Made by a program: the position numbers and the translations under genes
Part shown: positions 40,253-47,779 of the stretch, piece by piece
Position numbering within the stretch: the first letter of the stretch is position 1
How the letters are laid out: each line of letters begins with the position of its first letter
The notes under the pieces: generated by a model
Told to the model about the DNA's origin: nothing
Database searches by the model: none
What the model saw: the letters and a program-made list of their open reading frames with translations, nothing else
Assembly: GCA_044508215.1 (NCBI GenBank)
Contig: JBIQID010000005.1
Coordinates: 1 to 64,000 of the forward strand
Length of the DNA stretch: 64,000 nucleotides
From: JAEZFI01 sp044508215
Lineage (GTDB): Bacteria > Actinomycetota > Acidimicrobiia > Acidimicrobiales > Microtrichaceae
Direction: 5' to 3'

Positions 40253-42433
40253 TCAGGCCGGAGCGCCGACTCGACCGTATCGGGTGGTCCGCTGCTCCAA
40301 GCGCCGTCCGAGCGGCTCCACGAGCGCCGCGAAGTCGGCCCCCGTCACCTGCTGCCCGTGGCTCGCGCCGGCGGCTCGCGAGATGTTCTCGTTCACCAGC
40401 GTGCCGCCCAGGTCGTTGACGCCCGCCTGCAGCAGCTGGCGGACCCCGTCGAAGCCGAGCTTCACCCAGGACGCCTGCACGTTCGGGATCCAGCCGTCGT
40501 AGGTGATGCGCCCGACGGCGTGCATCAGCACGACCTCGCGCCACGTCGGACCGCGCCGAGCCTTCCGCTGCAGGTAGATGGGCGACGCCATGTGCACGAA
40601 GGGGAGCGGGATGAACTCCGTGAAGCCGCCCGTCTCCTTCTGGAGCTCCCGGGTGGCGACGAGGTGGCGCGCCCAGCTGAGCGGCCCTTCGACGGAGCCG
40701 AACATGATCGTCACGTTCGACGAGAGGCCCACCTCGTGAGCGGTGCGGTGCGCGTCGAGCCACTGCTGGGTGTCGATCTTGTCGGGGCACAGCACGGCCC
40801 GGACCTCGTCGTCGAGGATCTCCGCGGCCGTCCCCGGCAGCGAGCGGAGGCCTGCGTCGACCATCCGCCGCAGGTAGTCGGCGAGCGGCTCACCGTTCCG
40901 CTCCGCGCCCTCGGTGACCTCCAGCGCGGTGAACCCGTGGACGTGGATGTCGGGCACCGCCTCCTTCACGGCCCGGGTGACGTCCAGGTAGAAGTCGCCG
41001 TCGAAGTCCGGATGGATGCCCCCTTGCAGGCACACCTCGGTGGCGCCCATCTCGGCGGCCTCTGCTGCCCGCTGGGCGATGTCGTCGAGGGTCAGCAGGT
41101 ACGGGGTGCCCCGCAGGTTCAGCGACAGCGGGCCCTTCGAGAAGCCGCAGAAGCGGCACTTGAACGTGCAGACGTTCGTGTAGTTGATGTTCCGGTTCGC
41201 NNNNNNNNNNNNNNNNNNNNNNNNNNNNNNNNNNNNNNNNNNNNNNNNNNNNNNNNNNNNNNNNNNNNNNNNNNNNNNNNNNNNNNNNNNNNNNNNNNNN
41301 CCGTCGCCGACGGTGTCGGCGGCGCTGATCCGCTCGGGCCAGATCGAGCCCGGGTCGTCCCGACCGAGGCCCTCCGAGTCAGAGCGGTCGAGCACGGCGA
41401 AGTGGAGGTCCGGGTGGATCCACCGCTCCGGGTCGAGCGCGAAGCGCGGGTGCACCGTGAGGCGGGGCGCCAGGGCGAACCCGGCGGCCTCCGTCTCGGC
41501 GCGGAGCACCTCGAGGTGCGGCCACGGGCGCTCGGGGTTCACGTGGTCGGCGGTCACGGGCGAGACGCCGCCCCAGTCGTCGATGCCGGCCGAGAGGAGC
41601 GCACCGAGCTGGTCGCTGAGGTTGGGCGGCGCCTGGATCGTGACCTCGGGCGGGAGGATCAGGCGTGCGAGCGCCACCGCTTCGAGGTGCTCGTCGGGCG
41701 GGCAGGCGGGAGCCTGGTGCATCGCGGTGCCGGGCTTCGGCAGGAAGTTCTGGACGATGACCTCCTGCACGTGCCCCCACCGCTCGTGGGAGGCGGCGAT
41801 CGCCTGGAGGGCCTCGATCCGGTCGTCGCGGGTCTCGCCGATCCCCACGAGGATCCCGCTGGTGAACGGGATCCGCAGCTCGCCCGCAGCCTCGAGGGTG
41901 GCGAGGCGCCGCTCCGGCGCCTTGTCGGGGGCGCCCCGGTGGGCGTCGAGGTCGTCGCGCAGCGTCTCGACCATCATCCCCTGCGACGGCGACACCGCCC
42001 GCAGCAGCTCCAGCTCCTCGGGGAACAGCGCCCCGGCGTTCGCGTGGGGGAGCAGGCCGGTCTCGTCGAGCACCATCCGGGCCACGGCCGCCAGGTACTC
42101 CACCGTGGATCCGTAGCCGTGCTGCTCCAGCCACTCGGCCGCAGCCGGGTAGCGCAGCTCCGGCCGCTCACCGAGGGTGAACAGGGCCTCGTGGCAGCCC
42201 GCGCGAGCGCCGGAGCGGGCGATGGCGAGCACCTCCTCGGGGGTGAGGTAGGGCTGTTCGAGGCGGGCGGGCGGCTGGGCGAACGTGCAGTAGCCGCAGC
42301 GGTCCCGGCACAGCTTCGTGAGCGGGATGAAGACCTTGGGTGAGTAGGTGACTCGGGTCCCGTGGGCCTCGTCCCGGACCGCCGCCGCAGCCTTGAGCAG
42401 CTCAGGCAGTGGCAGCTGGTGGAGTGCTGGCAC
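40253..42433 (-). CDS. fbiC: 7,8-didemethyl-8-hydroxy-5-deazariboflavin (FO) synthase FbiC, interrupted by gap
   Basis: Fusion of the two radical SAM enzymes CofG and CofH that make FO, the chromophore of coenzyme F420. The N-terminal half has LTKLCRDRCGYCTFA (CxxxCxxC) and the C-terminal half NRNINYTNVCTFKCRFCGFSKG. 377 residues are visible before and 316 after the N-run. Full FbiC is about 850 residues, so the gap probably hides more than 100 bases, at the junction of the two halves. GTG 42433 is the start; the HxlR gene upstream overlaps by 32 nt. Confidence 0.94.
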   Translation of the reverse strand: MPALHQLPLPELLKAAAAVRDEAHGTRVTYSPKVFIPLTKLCRDRCGYCTFAQPPARLEQPYLTPEEVLAIARSGARAGCHEALFTLGERPELRYPAAAEWLEQHGYGSTVEYLAAVARMVLDETGLLPHANAGALFPEELELLRAVSPSQGMMVETLRDDLDAHRGAPDKAPERRLATLEAAGELRIPFTSGILVGIGETRDDRIEALQAIAASHERWGHVQEVIVQNFLPKPGTAMHQAPACPPDEHLEAVALARLILPPEVTIQAPPNLSDQLGALLSAGIDDWGGVSPVTADHVNPERPWPHLEVLRAETEAAGFALAPRLTVHPRFALDPERWIHPDLHFAVLDRSDSEGLGRDDPGSIWPERISAADTVGDXXXXXXXXXXXXXXXXXXXXXXXXXXXXXXXXXXANRNINYTNVCTFKCRFCGFSKGPLSLNLRGTPYLLTLDDIAQRAAEAAEMGATEVCLQGGIHPDFDGDFYLDVTRAVKEAVPDIHVHGFTALEVTEGAERNGEPLADYLRRMVDAGLRSLPGTAAEILDDEVRAVLCPDKIDTQQWLDAHRTAHEVGLSSNVTIMFGSVEGPLSWARHLVATRELQKETGGFTEFIPLPFVHMASPIYLQRKARRGPTWREVVLMHAVGRITYDGWIPNVQASWVKLGFDGVRQLLQAGVNDLGGTLVNENISRAAGASHGQQVTGADFAALVEPLGRRLEQRTTRYGRVGAPA
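41201..41300. other. Assembly gap (100 N) inside fbiC
   Basis: The frame is conserved across it as drawn. Expected protein length suggests a few hundred bases are missing. Confidence 0.99.
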
Positions 42434-42794
42434 GTGGGTCTCCGTCCTGTTGGTGGTGCAGGTGTTCGGTGCGCCCGGGGCCCGGGCGGCTGGCGATCGC
42501 GGTGGGTGAGAAGGTCTGGCGGCACGACGGGCACCAGAAGCCCTGCTCGAGGGCGTGGCCGCACGGNNNNNNNNNNNNNNNNNNNNNNNNNNNNNNNNNN
42601 NNNNNNNNNNNNNNNNNNNNNNNNNNNNNNNNNNNNNNNNNNNNNNNNNNNNNNNNNNNNNNNNNNCGGAACGCGTCCCGCATGATGAGGATCGTCCAGC
42701 GGTCGCCGATCGTGTCGAGCGCGCGCTCGATCGAGCACGCAGCCGGCGCGGCGTCATCGCTGGGGCCCGAGGCGGGCTGTTGGTCGAGCGACAT
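42402..42794 (-). CDS. HxlR-family transcriptional regulator, interrupted by gap
   Basis: The N-terminus CSIERALDTIGDRWTILIMRDAF is the HxlR winged-HTH start. After the N-run the C-terminus reads CGHALEQGFWCPSCRQTFSPTAIASRPGPG, a typical HxlR zinc-like tail. About 42 and 54 residues are visible; the recognition helix lies in the gap. HxlR factors sense small molecules or oxidants. A leaderless TAACCT box and a 21-bp palindrome overlap at its promoter, suggesting autorepression. It lies directly upstream of fbiC, overlapping 32 nt, so it may also control F420 synthesis. Confidence 0.85.
   Translation of the reverse strand: MSLDQQPASGPSDDAAPAACSIERALDTIGDRWTILIMRDAFXXXXXXXXXXXXXXXXXXXXXXXXXXXXXXXXXXPCGHALEQGFWCPSCRQTFSPTAIASRPGPGRTEHLHHQQDGDPRASTPPAATA
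42567..42666. other. Assembly gap (100 N) inside the HxlR gene
   Basis: Hides the DNA-recognition helix. HxlR proteins are usually about 110-170 residues, so the true gap may exceed 100 bases. Confidence 0.99.
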
Positions 42795-42801
42795 CGGCGG
42801 C

Positions 42802-42807
42802 AGGTTA
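42802..42807 (-). promoter_or_regulatory. -10 box TAACCT, leaderless HxlR gene
   Basis: Minus-strand TAACCT 7 nt before ATG 42794. It lies inside the palindromic operator. Confidence 0.5.
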
Positions 42808-42823
42808 GTTCGCGGAACGAACC
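42803..42823. promoter_or_regulatory. Palindromic operator of the HxlR regulator
   Basis: 21-bp dyad: GGTT-x-GTTC / GAAC-x-AACC arms around a CG-rich centre, with mismatches only at two symmetric pairs. It overlaps the -10 box and starts 8 nt before the start codon. Confidence 0.6.
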
Positions 42824-42850
42824 CACTCGGTTCTCTTGCCGAACCGAGTG
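42824..42850. repeat. 10-bp perfect inverted repeat after tal
   Basis: CACTCGGTTC-N7-GAACCGAGTG, ending 9 nt from the tal stop and adjoining the HxlR operator. It could be the tal terminator (no T-run) or a second operator half sharing GTTC/GAAC. Confidence 0.55.
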
Positions 42851-42859
42851 CCGATGGCG

Positions 42860-43966
42860 CTACTGGCGGAGCTCTTCTGCCTTCGCGCCGGGCACGCCCA
42901 GCAGCTCGTCGAAGCTCTTCTCGAACGCGCCCACACCCTCGCTCTCGAGGACCTGGCCCACGTCGTCGAGGTCCACCAGCTGGCCGAGCTGCTCCCATGT
43001 CCGACGCGCCCCGTCGAGGTCGGCGTCGACCGTGCGCGCCACCGTGCCGTGGTCGTCGAACGCCTCGAGGGTGTTCTCCGGCATGGTGTTCACGGTGTTC
43101 GGGCCGATCAGCATGTCGACGTAGAGCGTGTCGGGGTACGCCGGGTTCTTCGTGGACGTCGAGGCCCACAGCGGCCGCTGCGGGCGGGCGCCCTTGGCGG
43201 CGAGGGCCTCCCACCGGGGCCCGCTGAAGCGCTCGAGGAAGAGCGCGTAGGCGAGCTGCCCCTGGGTGACCGCGGCCTTGCCCATCAGCTCGCGGGCCTC
43301 GGGGGTGTCGAGCTGCTCGAGGCGGCGGTCCACCTCGGTGTCGACCCGGCTGATGAAGAACGACGCCACGCTGGAGATGCGGCTGAGGTCCACGTCGCCG
43401 CCGTTCGCCGCCAGGTGCTCCTCGAGCCCGGCGAGGTAGGCCTCGATCACCTCGGCGTAGCGGTCCAGCGTGAAGATCAGCGTCACGTTGGTGCTGTGGC
43501 CCTCGGCGATCATCGTGCGGATGGCCGGCACGCCCTCGGCGGTGGCCGGGATCTTCACGTAGAGGTTCGGCTGGGCGATGCGGCGGTGCAGCTCGCGGGC
43601 GGCCGCCTCGGTGCCCTCGCGGTCGCGTGCCAGCGACGGGGCCACCTCGACCGAGACGTAGCCGTCGACCCCGTCCGAGTCGTCGTACACGGGGCGGAGG
43701 ATGGCGAGCGCCTCCTCGATGTCGGCCACGACGAGGTCCCAGTAGGCCTCGTCGATGGGCGCGTCCTTGGCGACGATGCCGCTGAACTGTTCGTCGTAGT
43801 CGGTGCCGGACGCGATCGCCTTCTGGAAGATCGACGGGTTCGAGGTGATGCCGCGGACGCCGCGGTCGACCCACCGCTGGATCTCACCGGAGGTGATCCA
43901 CCCTCGCTTCAGGTTGTCGAGCCAGGGGCTCTGCCCGGCCTCGTGCAGCTGCTGCAGCCGTCCCAT
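42860..43966 (-). CDS. tal: Transaldolase
   Basis: 368 residues of the actinobacterial TalB-like family. The start is WLDNLKRGWITSGEIQRWVDRGVRGITSNPSIF. NLYVKIPATAEGVPAI carries the Schiff-base lysine (about 137), followed by GHSTNVTLIFTLDRY and ASFFISRVDTEVDRRL. It shuttles dihydroxyacetone units between sugar phosphates in the non-oxidative pentose phosphate pathway. The ATG overlaps the tkt stop (TGATG), as expected for a tkt-tal operon. Confidence 0.95.
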   Translation of the reverse strand: MGRLQQLHEAGQSPWLDNLKRGWITSGEIQRWVDRGVRGITSNPSIFQKAIASGTDYDEQFSGIVAKDAPIDEAYWDLVVADIEEALAILRPVYDDSDGVDGYVSVEVAPSLARDREGTEAAARELHRRIAQPNLYVKIPATAEGVPAIRTMIAEGHSTNVTLIFTLDRYAEVIEAYLAGLEEHLAANGGDVDLSRISSVASFFISRVDTEVDRRLEQLDTPEARELMGKAAVTQGQLAYALFLERFSGPRWEALAAKGARPQRPLWASTSTKNPAYPDTLYVDMLIGPNTVNTMPENTLEAFDDHGTVARTVDADLDGARRTWEQLGQLVDLDDVGQVLESEGVGAFEKSFDELLGVPGAKAEELRQ

Positions 43967-45957
43967 CACGCGCCTCCTTCGGTGCGTCCCTGCACGAGCG
44001 CGACCGCGCGCTCGGCGACGTGCTCGGGGGTGATCCCCAGCTCGCGCATCACGACGTCGCCGGGTGCCGACGCGCCGAAGCGGTCGATGCTCACCACGTC
44101 GTCGACCCAGCGGTGCCATCCCAGCCAGGTCTGCGCCTCCACGCCGAGTCGCGGGATTCCGGCGCCGAGCACCTCTTCGCGCTCGGCGGCGTCGAGCTGC
44201 TCGAACCACTCCCAGCACGGCAGGCTGACGACCCGGGCGGCGATCGAGCGCTCGGCCAGCAGGGCTGCCGCGTCCACGGCCACGCTCACCTCGGAGCCCG
44301 TCGCCACGATCGACACCGCTGCGCCGTCGGGGGCCGACAGGGCGTAGCCGCCTCGCCGGACGGCCTCGGGCGACGTGCTGGGGAGCACCGGGAGGTTCTG
44401 CCGGGACGAGATGAGTGCGACGGGCCCGTCGCCCTCGAGCGCGGCGAGCACCGCCCCGACGGTCTCGGTGGCGTCCGCGGGGCGGACCACGGGCAGGCCG
44501 GGGATCGCCCGGAGCGCGGCCACGTGCTCGATCGGCTGGTGCGTGGGGCCGTCCTCGCCGACGCCGACCGAGTCGTGCGACCAGGCGAAGAGCACCTTCG
44601 TGCCCATCAGGGAGGCGAGGCGGACGGCCGGTCGCATGTAGTCGCTGAACACCAGGAAGGTGCCGCCGGCGGGCGTCAGGCCGCCGTGGAGCGCCATGCC
44701 GTTCATGACAGCCCCCATAGCGTGCTCACGGATGCCGAAGTGGATCTGGCGGCCGGCGGGCTGGTCGCGGTTGAGGATCTCGACGCCCTTCAGCTTGGTG
44801 CCCGTGTTGCCGGTGAGGTCGGCGCCGCCGGCGACGAGGCCGGGGAACTCGGGGACCGCCGCGTTGAGCGCGTCGCCCACGGCCACTCGGGTGGCCACCT
44901 TCTTGCCGACCTCGTAGGTGGGCATCGCCGCGGCCAGGTCGCCCAGCGCTCGGCCGGCGATCGACGCCTCCCACTCGGCCTTCCGGTCGCCGAGGGCCTC
45001 GTCGATGCGGCCCTCCCACTCCTCGCGGAGCTTCGAGCCGGCCCGTCCTGCGGCGTGGTACGCCTCGACCACCTCGTCGGGCACCCAGAACGACTCGTGG
45101 GGCGGGAGGCCCATCTTCGCCTTCGTCGCCGCGATCTCCTCAGGCGAGAAAGCGAGGCCGTGCGCCGCCGGGTCGTCGGTGTGGGCGTCGGAGGGGTAGC
45201 CGATGTGGCTGCGCAGCACGACGAGGCTGGGCCGGTCCTCGACCGACGCAGCCTCCCGCAGCGCGGACTCCAGCGCGTCGAGGTCCTCGGCGACCTCACC
45301 CGCTTCCACCACGTGCCAGCCGTAGGCACGGAAGCGGCCGGCGGCGTCGTCGTCGAGCGCGAGGTCGGTGGGGCCGTCGATCGTGATGCGGTTGTCGTCG
45401 TAGACGGCGATGAGGCGGCCCAGGCCGAGGTGCCCCGCGAGCGACGCGGCCTCGTGGCTGATGCCCTCGGACAGGTCGCCGTCGCTCGCGATCGTCCAGA
45501 TGCGATGGTCGCACACGTCGGTGCCGTAGCGGGCGCGCAGCGACGCCTCGGCCATCGCCATGCCGACCGAGTTGGCGAAGCCCTGCCCGAGCGGGCCGGT
45601 GGTGACCTCGACGCCGGGGGTGTGGTGCACCTCGGGGTGGCCGGGGGTGCGCGAGCCCCACTGCCGGAACTGGCGGATGTCGTCGAGCGACAGGTCGTAG
45701 CCCGTGAGGTGCAGCATCGAGTACTGCAGGATCGACGCGTGGCCGGCGGAGAGCACGAAGCGGTCGCGGTCGGCCCAGGTGGGCGCCGCGGAGTCGTACC
45801 GCATGATGCGGGTCCACAGGACGTGGGCCAGCGGGGCCAGGGCCATGGCGGTGCCCTGGTGTCCCGAGTTGGCCGCTGCGGGTGCGTCCATCGCCAGCCC
45901 GCGGATCACGTTGATGCCGAGGGACTCGAGTGCGGGGTCGAAGCCAGGGGATGCCAC
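43966..45957 (-). CDS. tkt: Transketolase
   Basis: 663 residues. ThDP binding uses GDLSEGISHEAASLAGHLGL with Mg ligands in YDDNRITIDG. Substrate histidines are seen in NSGHQGTAM, SAGHAS and HHTPG, and FGIREHAMGAVMNG carries the catalytic Glu. The C-terminal domain has VSLPCWEWFEQLD. It transfers two-carbon ketol units in the pentose phosphate pathway. GTG 45957 has AAAGG about 7 nt upstream, and a TAGGCT box (complement of 45987-45992) may be its -10 element. Confidence 0.96.
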   Translation of the reverse strand: MASPGFDPALESLGINVIRGLAMDAPAAANSGHQGTAMALAPLAHVLWTRIMRYDSAAPTWADRDRFVLSAGHASILQYSMLHLTGYDLSLDDIRQFRQWGSRTPGHPEVHHTPGVEVTTGPLGQGFANSVGMAMAEASLRARYGTDVCDHRIWTIASDGDLSEGISHEAASLAGHLGLGRLIAVYDDNRITIDGPTDLALDDDAAGRFRAYGWHVVEAGEVAEDLDALESALREAASVEDRPSLVVLRSHIGYPSDAHTDDPAAHGLAFSPEEIAATKAKMGLPPHESFWVPDEVVEAYHAAGRAGSKLREEWEGRIDEALGDRKAEWEASIAGRALGDLAAAMPTYEVGKKVATRVAVGDALNAAVPEFPGLVAGGADLTGNTGTKLKGVEILNRDQPAGRQIHFGIREHAMGAVMNGMALHGGLTPAGGTFLVFSDYMRPAVRLASLMGTKVLFAWSHDSVGVGEDGPTHQPIEHVAALRAIPGLPVVRPADATETVGAVLAALEGDGPVALISSRQNLPVLPSTSPEAVRRGGYALSAPDGAAVSIVATGSEVSVAVDAAALLAERSIAARVVSLPCWEWFEQLDAAEREEVLGAGIPRLGVEAQTWLGWHRWVDDVVSIDRFGASAPGDVVMRELGITPEHVAERAVALVQGRTEGGA

Positions 45958-45986
45958 GAGGCGCCTTTCGGAGAGCGGGAGAACGG

Positions 45987-45992
45987 AGCCTA
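45987..45992 (-). promoter_or_regulatory. Candidate -10 box TAGGCT for tkt-tal
   Basis: Minus-strand TAGGCT about 30 nt before GTG 45957, leaving a leader with the AAAGG site. Confidence 0.4.
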
Positions 45993-46087
45993 TTCGACCC
46001 CTGCGACGGCGCTTCCAGCCGCCGGGAGGCCAGCCGGGCGTGGGGTCACAGCGTCGACCTACCCGCCCGCGGGGGCAGCGTGGACGA

Positions 46088-47302
46088 TCAGCTCGGGCCG
46101 TGCCCCTCGTCGGCTCCGTCGGGCCCGTCCGCCTGGCCGCCCTCGCCGGTCTGGGAGTGCGCGGCACCGAAGAGGGCGAGGCTGGCCGTGAAGCCGTGGA
46201 CGAAGTTCCGGCCGCCCACGGGGCCGAACTCGCCGGCGCAGAACATCCCGCCCACCGACGGCTGCCCGAGGTGCTCGGCGACCATCGACGCATCGTGGTC
46301 GGGCGACCCGAACAGCCGGCTGCCCCGCCCGTTGCACGTGAAGACGAGCGCGGCGTCCGCCGCCCGTCCCGTGAGCATCGCCCGCAGGTCCTCCGACGCC
46401 GTCGTGGCGTCCCTCACCTGGAACTGCACGGTGGTCCCCACCTCGACCTCCTGGCCGACGGCCACCGCACCCGCCGTGCGGTCGGCCCCGATCACGCCGC
46501 GGATGAGGAAGTCGCCGCGCCCGAAGTGGTCGCGGTGCTCGTCGATGACGACGCCGATGTGGAGGCCCTGCTGCGCGAGCAGGCGGTCGGAGGGCTGCAG
46601 CTCCTCGATCTGCGCCATCAGCCGTTCGAGCGCCGGCTGGCCGCCCAGCTCGTGGATCACGTTCCGCTCGGACCTGGTGACGGTGAACGGGCTGCCGATC
46701 GGGCGGCAACCCTGGCTGACCACGGCCTCCACGGCGACCGTCGGGGGCAGCCACACGCCCGCCGCGCCGTCGCGGAAGCGTTCCTCGTCGAGGAGCACCA
46801 CGTTGCCGCCGCGCTGGCGTGCGGCCGACGCGTACCCGCCGACCACCTGGACGCCCGGCGCCGCCTCGGCGAGGTGGTCCAGCACCTCCTCGGCGGGGAA
46901 GGAGAAGGGGTCGGCGAGGAGGAGGAGCGTTCCCTCGTCACGGCCGAGCACACCTCCGCCCGCCACCAGGATCTCGTCGCTCGGGCTGCGGAAGGCCTCG
47001 AGGCGGACCGGCTCGAGGTCGACCCCGAACCGGGCGGCCCACAGCGCGATGCCGCCCACCTCCTCCACCTCGCGGCCGCCACCGAGCACCGAGACGGCCG
47101 TGGCGCCGATCAGCACCCGCGGGTTGAGGAGCTGGCGCACGGCACGGACGATGTCCTCGAGCGCGCCGACGTGCGGCCCGGTCACGAAGAGCGCCGCGAG
47201 GTCCGGCGCGGACCCGATGCTCTCGAGGATCTGCCCGACCGTCTCGCCCACCGCCTGGGTGGCGAGCGGGTGCTCCGAGAGCGCCGCCCCGTAGGTCGCC
47301 AC
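46088..47302 (-). CDS. FIST domain protein (FIST N + FIST C)
   Basis: 404 residues. The FIST_N domain has DLAALFVTGPHV, PRVLIGATAVSVLGGGREVEEVGGIALWAAR and VVGGYASAARQRGGNVVLLDEERF. The FIST_C domain has RGVIGADRTAGAVAVGQEVEVG, ALVFTCNGRGSRLFGSPDHDASM and VGGMFCAGEFGPVGGRNFVHGFTASLALF. FIST domains are proposed small-ligand (for example amino-acid) sensors. No output domain is fused. It starts 3 nt after the upstream small gene, so the two form an operon. Confidence 0.9.
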   Translation of the reverse strand: MATYGAALSEHPLATQAVGETVGQILESIGSAPDLAALFVTGPHVGALEDIVRAVRQLLNPRVLIGATAVSVLGGGREVEEVGGIALWAARFGVDLEPVRLEAFRSPSDEILVAGGGVLGRDEGTLLLLADPFSFPAEEVLDHLAEAAPGVQVVGGYASAARQRGGNVVLLDEERFRDGAAGVWLPPTVAVEAVVSQGCRPIGSPFTVTRSERNVIHELGGQPALERLMAQIEELQPSDRLLAQQGLHIGVVIDEHRDHFGRGDFLIRGVIGADRTAGAVAVGQEVEVGTTVQFQVRDATTASEDLRAMLTGRAADAALVFTCNGRGSRLFGSPDHDASMVAEHLGQPSVGGMFCAGEFGPVGGRNFVHGFTASLALFGAAHSQTGEGGQADGPDGADEGHGPS

Positions 47303-47305
47303 TGC

Positions 47306-47695
47306 TCAGGCGTCGGTCGGCGGCAGGAGCGTGTAGGGGACCACGGTGGTGGGACCGAGGTCGATCCGGCAGTGGGCCTCCACGGTGCCGGGCTCGGTGA
47401 ACTCCATCTCCGCCCGGACGAGGCGGTAGCTGAACTTCGTCGGCTCCACCTCGAGCGGCTGCACGTTCCGCGCGATCTGCTCGCCGTCGCGCAGGAACAC
47501 GACCTCGAGGGCGGCGTTCGGGGACTCGCCTTCCCGGCAGTGAACGATGACCACCAGGTGGGGCGCCCAGGTGAAGGGGAACGGCTGCGGCGCGGCCGCC
47601 GAGAACTGGACGCCCGTGAGGTCGAGGCGGGTCGACGGTCCGGCGACCTGTCGGGCCTCGATGTTGTCGAGGAACAGCGCAGAGAGGATGTGCAT
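47306..47695 (-). CDS. Small beta-rich hypothetical protein (DUF6941-like)
   Basis: 129 residues. It begins MHILSALFLDNIEARQ, then HLVVIVHCREGESPNAALEVVFLRDGEQIARN and a C-terminal VPYTLLPPTDA. A beta-sandwich is likely, with no signal peptide. I recognise it only as resembling a family of short hypothetical proteins. It is co-transcribed with the FIST gene; a TAACCT box (complement of 47705-47710) lies 9 nt before ATG 47695. Confidence 0.65.
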   Translation of the reverse strand: MHILSALFLDNIEARQVAGPSTRLDLTGVQFSAAAPQPFPFTWAPHLVVIVHCREGESPNAALEVVFLRDGEQIARNVQPLEVEPTKFSYRLVRAEMEFTEPGTVEAHCRIDLGPTTVVPYTLLPPTDA

Positions 47696-47765
47696 CGGTG
47701 AGGGAGGTTACCGGCGTGGCCGGCGCGCCCGACCTGCGGCCACCGGGCGGCATCGGCCTCCCGCG

Positions 47766-47771
47766 TACCAT
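47766..47771 (+). promoter_or_regulatory. -10 box TACCAT, leaderless acyl-CoA synthetase gene
   Basis: TACCAT, 8 nt, ATG 47780; divergent from the TAACCT box of the FIST operon. Confidence 0.5.
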
Positions 47772-47779
47772 CGGCCGCC

